Below are positions 61,713-64,000 of a DNA stretch of 64,000 bases, in pieces. The stretch spans positions 372,001 through 436,000 of the forward strand of contig DUBM01000011.1 of NCBI GenBank assembly GCA_012960305.1, in the 5' to 3' direction. Made by a program: the position numbers and the translations under genes. The notes below the pieces were generated by a model. That model was given only the letters and a program-made list of their open reading frames with translations. It did no database searches and had not been told where the DNA came from. The DNA comes from Gammaproteobacteria bacterium (lineage in GTDB: Bacteria > Pseudomonadota > Gammaproteobacteria > Pseudomonadales > Pseudohongiellaceae). Positions within the stretch are counted from its first letter, which is position 1; each line of letters begins with the position of its first letter.

Positions 61713-63029
61713 TTATAGTGCTAAGGGTTGTTTCTTCTTATAGGTCATCGAACGCCACAGCCATTCTGCAGGACCATATCGATAACGTTCTAGCCATAAT
61801 AAACTTGTGATAATTTGAAATACCCAAACGCCGATCACAACATAGTATAGTTGATGTCGTTCTAATTCTCCTGCCAGACCGAACCCAAAACCCATGAAGA
61901 TAACATTGCAGATAATTGACTGTGAAAGATAGTTTGTTAGAGCCATTCGGCCTACAGCAGACATGGCTGATCTAAACCAGGACAATATTCCGGCCTTACA
62001 AATCAACATCACCAATCCAATATAACCTATGGCGAGCGTCAGGCGACCAATATCATAAGTAGGCCGCGCTGTAGCTATCCATTCTGGAGCAAATCCGCTA
62101 TTAACAAACGTAATGGTTTCCCAGTAATTTACTGGAATTCCGATACCAAAACCTAGGACGACCATGCCCACATAGAACCGAATAGATCGAGATGTGTCGA
62201 GAATCTTCCATTTGAGGAATGCCATACCCAGTAACATCATTGCCAATACATCCCAGAGCAGACCAAAAAGATACGCCACGGTCTGCAAAAAAATACTCAT
62301 CTTAGCACTGGCAACGAAATTTTCTCCATAGCCTGACTTTTTAATTTCTAATTCTTCAGCAACTAATTCTGTCGTCATAGATTGCAACTCAAGCATGGTG
62401 TCCCAGTCCGCTAATGTAGCTTCTTGCTCTCCAGTTAACTCTGTGCCTAAGGGCAATGCCTCAATTTCTAGAACAGCTTTACGTGCGGATGCCGAGCTTA
62501 AATGAGAACCTGAATGCACGAGCATTAATAAGACGAAGATGGCGAGACTGAATATCGCTAGCTTCTTGGCCTCAAAATCCCGGAAATAGTAAAGCAAGAA
62601 ACCAGTCATTCCATAAGCTACCAATATGTCCCCTACCCAAACGAAGATATAGGCATTTACTAATCCAAAACCAACTAGCAGCGCTGTACGCCGACGAAAT
62701 AATGATTTAACCATGTCAGGGTCTGTGTCTGGCTTGGTCATAAAAATTAAAAAACCAGCGCCGAAAAGCATAGAAAAAATTGCCCGCATACTGCCTTCGA
62801 AAAGTATATCCACAGTCATAAAAGTAAAGAGGTTGATACCATCAATCGCGCCGTCAAAGACTGGGCTCGAATAGGCTCCATAGGAATTGGCAAAGCCAAT
62901 AATATTGAGCAACAAAATGCCACACAAGGCGACTCCGCGGAGAGTGTCAATGGATCGTATACGAGCCTTGTCGGCAATAGGAGTAGGGGTAACCCTTGGA
63001 ATTGAAGCTACTTCAGGGATTTCAGTCAT
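61713..63029 (-). CDS. DUF418 integral membrane protein
   Basis: A 438-residue multi-pass membrane protein. RIRSIDTLRGVALCGILLLN at the N-terminus, the EGSMRAIFSMLFGAGFLIFM loop and AVGRMALTNYLSQSIICN near the C-terminus are the DUF418 landmarks. These proteins are related in overall layout to acyltransferase-3/DUF1624 membrane proteins; function is not established. A roughly 70-residue soluble insert at about 190-240 is acidic and helical. Upstream is a gap leading to a divergent secreted NIPSNAP-like gene; downstream is the enoyl-CoA hydratase. Confidence 0.88.
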   Translation of the reverse strand: MTEIPEVASIPRVTPTPIADKARIRSIDTLRGVALCGILLLNIIGFANSYGAYSSPVFDGAIDGINLFTFMTVDILFEGSMRAIFSMLFGAGFLIFMTKPDTDPDMVKSLFRRRTALLVGFGLVNAYIFVWVGDILVAYGMTGFLLYYFRDFEAKKLAIFSLAIFVLLMLVHSGSHLSSASARKAVLEIEALPLGTELTGEQEATLADWDTMLELQSMTTELVAEELEIKKSGYGENFVASAKMSIFLQTVAYLFGLLWDVLAMMLLGMAFLKWKILDTSRSIRFYVGMVVLGFGIGIPVNYWETITFVNSGFAPEWIATARPTYDIGRLTLAIGYIGLVMLICKAGILSWFRSAMSAVGRMALTNYLSQSIICNVIFMGFGFGLAGELERHQLYYVVIGVWVFQIITSLLWLERYRYGPAEWLWRSMTYKKKQPLAL

Positions 63030-63282
63030 AGTCCATCCAGAATAAGGAGTCCTACGTAATTTATCAATCTATTTTAGGGGTGAAAATATGAATGTAATCA
63101 GTGCATTGGATTAAATGGCGCAGAATTTCGTTACCGTCTCGATAGCATCCAACGGAAACAGCCGGTCACTAGACTCCTCCCAGGTAGGTGTTTATTCTAG
63201 AGCAAGCTACCGGCTCATAATGCTCCATAAGCGCATCACAACGAGAAGAGATGCCAAAAACAGAGATAGCGGAGATCAGAAT

Positions 63283-64000
63283 ATGAAGTATCGAACTCAA
63301 TCAGTCGTTATTTTCCTCTTTGCAGCACTAGGATGTTCTTACCTTAGCGCCCAAGTTCAAGCAGTGCGTAACGACGTCCCGCGAATAGGTCAACAGGAAG
63401 TCCTAATGATGCGTCATGCCTATCTTGATAAAGGCGGTTATGACTACTGGTATGAACAAAGTTCGCAAAATGTCTGGCCGTGGTTTGAACGCTTAGGTGC
63501 TCGAATGCTTGGAGACTTTCAAATAATTTATCCTGAGTCTACCAGCCCTAATCCGGATCAAGATGAGGCGATTCGCTTCGCTCGCTACGCCAGCTACGAG
63601 CACTGGCAAGCAACCCGAGCTAATGACTCTAGTGGAAGCACCGGAGGATCTAATCGGCTGGCTGGGGATGGCGAGCTGTTCACTGCGAACAATGAAGGTT
63701 TGACCAATCGAGGCCGGGTTAGACAAGGCTCGCGGGGAGGATTCTTTCTCAAAGGACACATGGCCACTGAAAGACCTATTTACATGCCTGGATTGGGTGA
63801 AAATTATCAGCAAACCAATACTCGTGAATCAGCGGAAAATGGAACTATCGCGGTACGTAGTGACCGCTCAGAACCCAGAGAGCAAATCCTGGTTCTTGAA
63901 TATCGGAAAGTGCAGAAAGGAAGCTTCGAAGAATTGTATGCTCTAACTAACGAGCTGTATTGGCCTTACCTGGAAAAAATTGGAGTAAGGCCGGTGGGCC
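63283..64000 (+). CDS. Secreted NIPSNAP-like protein, partial
   Basis: The frame starts at the ATG at 63283 (GGAG ribosome-binding site 9 bases upstream) and runs off the right edge, about 239 codons. A signal peptide (VIFLFAALGCSYLSAQ) is followed by EVLMMRHAYLDKGGYDYWYE, FERLGARMLGDFQIIYPES and AIRFARYASYEHWQATR, the order of a NIPSNAP/dimeric alpha-beta-barrel domain. A second copy seems to begin at EQILVLEYRKVQKGSFEELY. The family is small and of unclear function; secreted copies occur in bacteria with many catabolic genes. The C-terminus is missing. Confidence 0.65.
   Translation, partial: MKYRTQSVVIFLFAALGCSYLSAQVQAVRNDVPRIGQQEVLMMRHAYLDKGGYDYWYEQSSQNVWPWFERLGARMLGDFQIIYPESTSPNPDQDEAIRFARYASYEHWQATRANDSSGSTGGSNRLAGDGELFTANNEGLTNRGRVRQGSRGGFFLKGHMATERPIYMPGLGENYQQTNTRESAENGTIAVRSDRSEPREQILVLEYRKVQKGSFEELYALTNELYWPYLEKIGVRPVG

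Noticed and set aside
1..64000. Prophage, transposon, integron, CRISPR array, tRNA or rRNA
   Set aside because: I looked for integrase or transposase motifs, regular spacer repeats and cloverleaf or rRNA-like sequence and saw none. A dedicated scan (tRNAscan, ISfinder, CRISPR finder) could still find short ones.

Overview
The window looks like a chromosomal stretch of a heterotrophic marine-type proteobacterium, most likely a gammaproteobacterium. The evidence is moderate GC by eye, short intergenic gaps, Gram-negative lipoproteins and Tat/Sec signal peptides, a TonB-C-like domain, HupE, DUF1653, YkgJ and DUF418 proteins, and an unusually large number of secreted catabolic proteins. Taxonomy is inference: there is no rRNA, tRNA or ribosomal protein gene here. 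I saw no tRNA, CRISPR array, intact insertion sequence, prophage or integrase.

Layout. 1-5.9 kb: a minus-strand sugar/polyol-type operon (secreted NHL propeller, YidK-like Na+ symporter, Gfo/Idh/MocA oxidoreductase, aldo/keto reductase, partial TauD/SyrP-like dioxygenase). 6-9.4 kb: a LysR regulator fossil, a metallo-beta-lactamase-fold hydrolase, an MFS exporter and a secreted cyclase/formamidase-like protein. 9.5-18.2 kb: secreted proteins (two members of an unnamed family I call the CHEGNY family, a repeat protein with a TonB-C-like end, DUF4159, an M20 peptidase, a DUF6351 lipoprotein). 18.5-22.9 kb: YkgJ plus a secreted helical protein, a sialidase-like propeller, then a cytochrome c / HupE / membrane-anchor cassette closed by a clear terminator. 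23-28.7 kb: DUF6152 with a distant CHEGNY relative, an acyltransferase, and a two-subunit gluconate-dehydrogenase-like GMC oxidoreductase. 29-33.3 kb: a MATE exporter and the 2-oxoacid:ferredoxin oxidoreductase KorAB. 33.6-37.4 kb: a second NHL propeller, then an EF-hand / ECF sigma / membrane protein / periplasmic sensor cassette and a DUF1653 protein. 37.7-43 kb: a CNT nucleoside transporter, an MFS exporter with no canonical start codon, an old-yellow-enzyme-like oxidoreductase and a third NHL propeller. 43-50.4 kb: a PQQ-dehydrogenase fossil, a small membrane protein paired with a second Na+ symporter, a secreted alpha/beta hydrolase, an intact PQQ dehydrogenase and a SnoaL-like protein. 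50.7-53.1 kb: two more CHEGNY proteins. 53.3-64 kb: FbiC (fused CofG-CofH, coenzyme F420 chromophore synthase), a secreted gamma-glutamyltransferase, DUF3500, a second MATE, an enoyl-CoA hydratase, DUF418 and a partial NIPSNAP-like secreted protein.

How it fits together (inference): the region resembles a secretome and redox island for taking up and oxidising organic molecules, with periplasmic dehydrogenases (PQQ, GMC), propellers and hydrolases, matched importers and exporters, and cytosolic AKR, OYE, Gfo/Idh and Kor enzymes. The points most worth attention are the local expansion of the unnamed CHEGNY family, the F420 synthase in a proteobacterial context beside a gamma-glutamyltransferase, the EF-hand/ECF cassette, the small membrane protein paired with a symporter, and several degraded gene remnants that automated ORF calling would miss.
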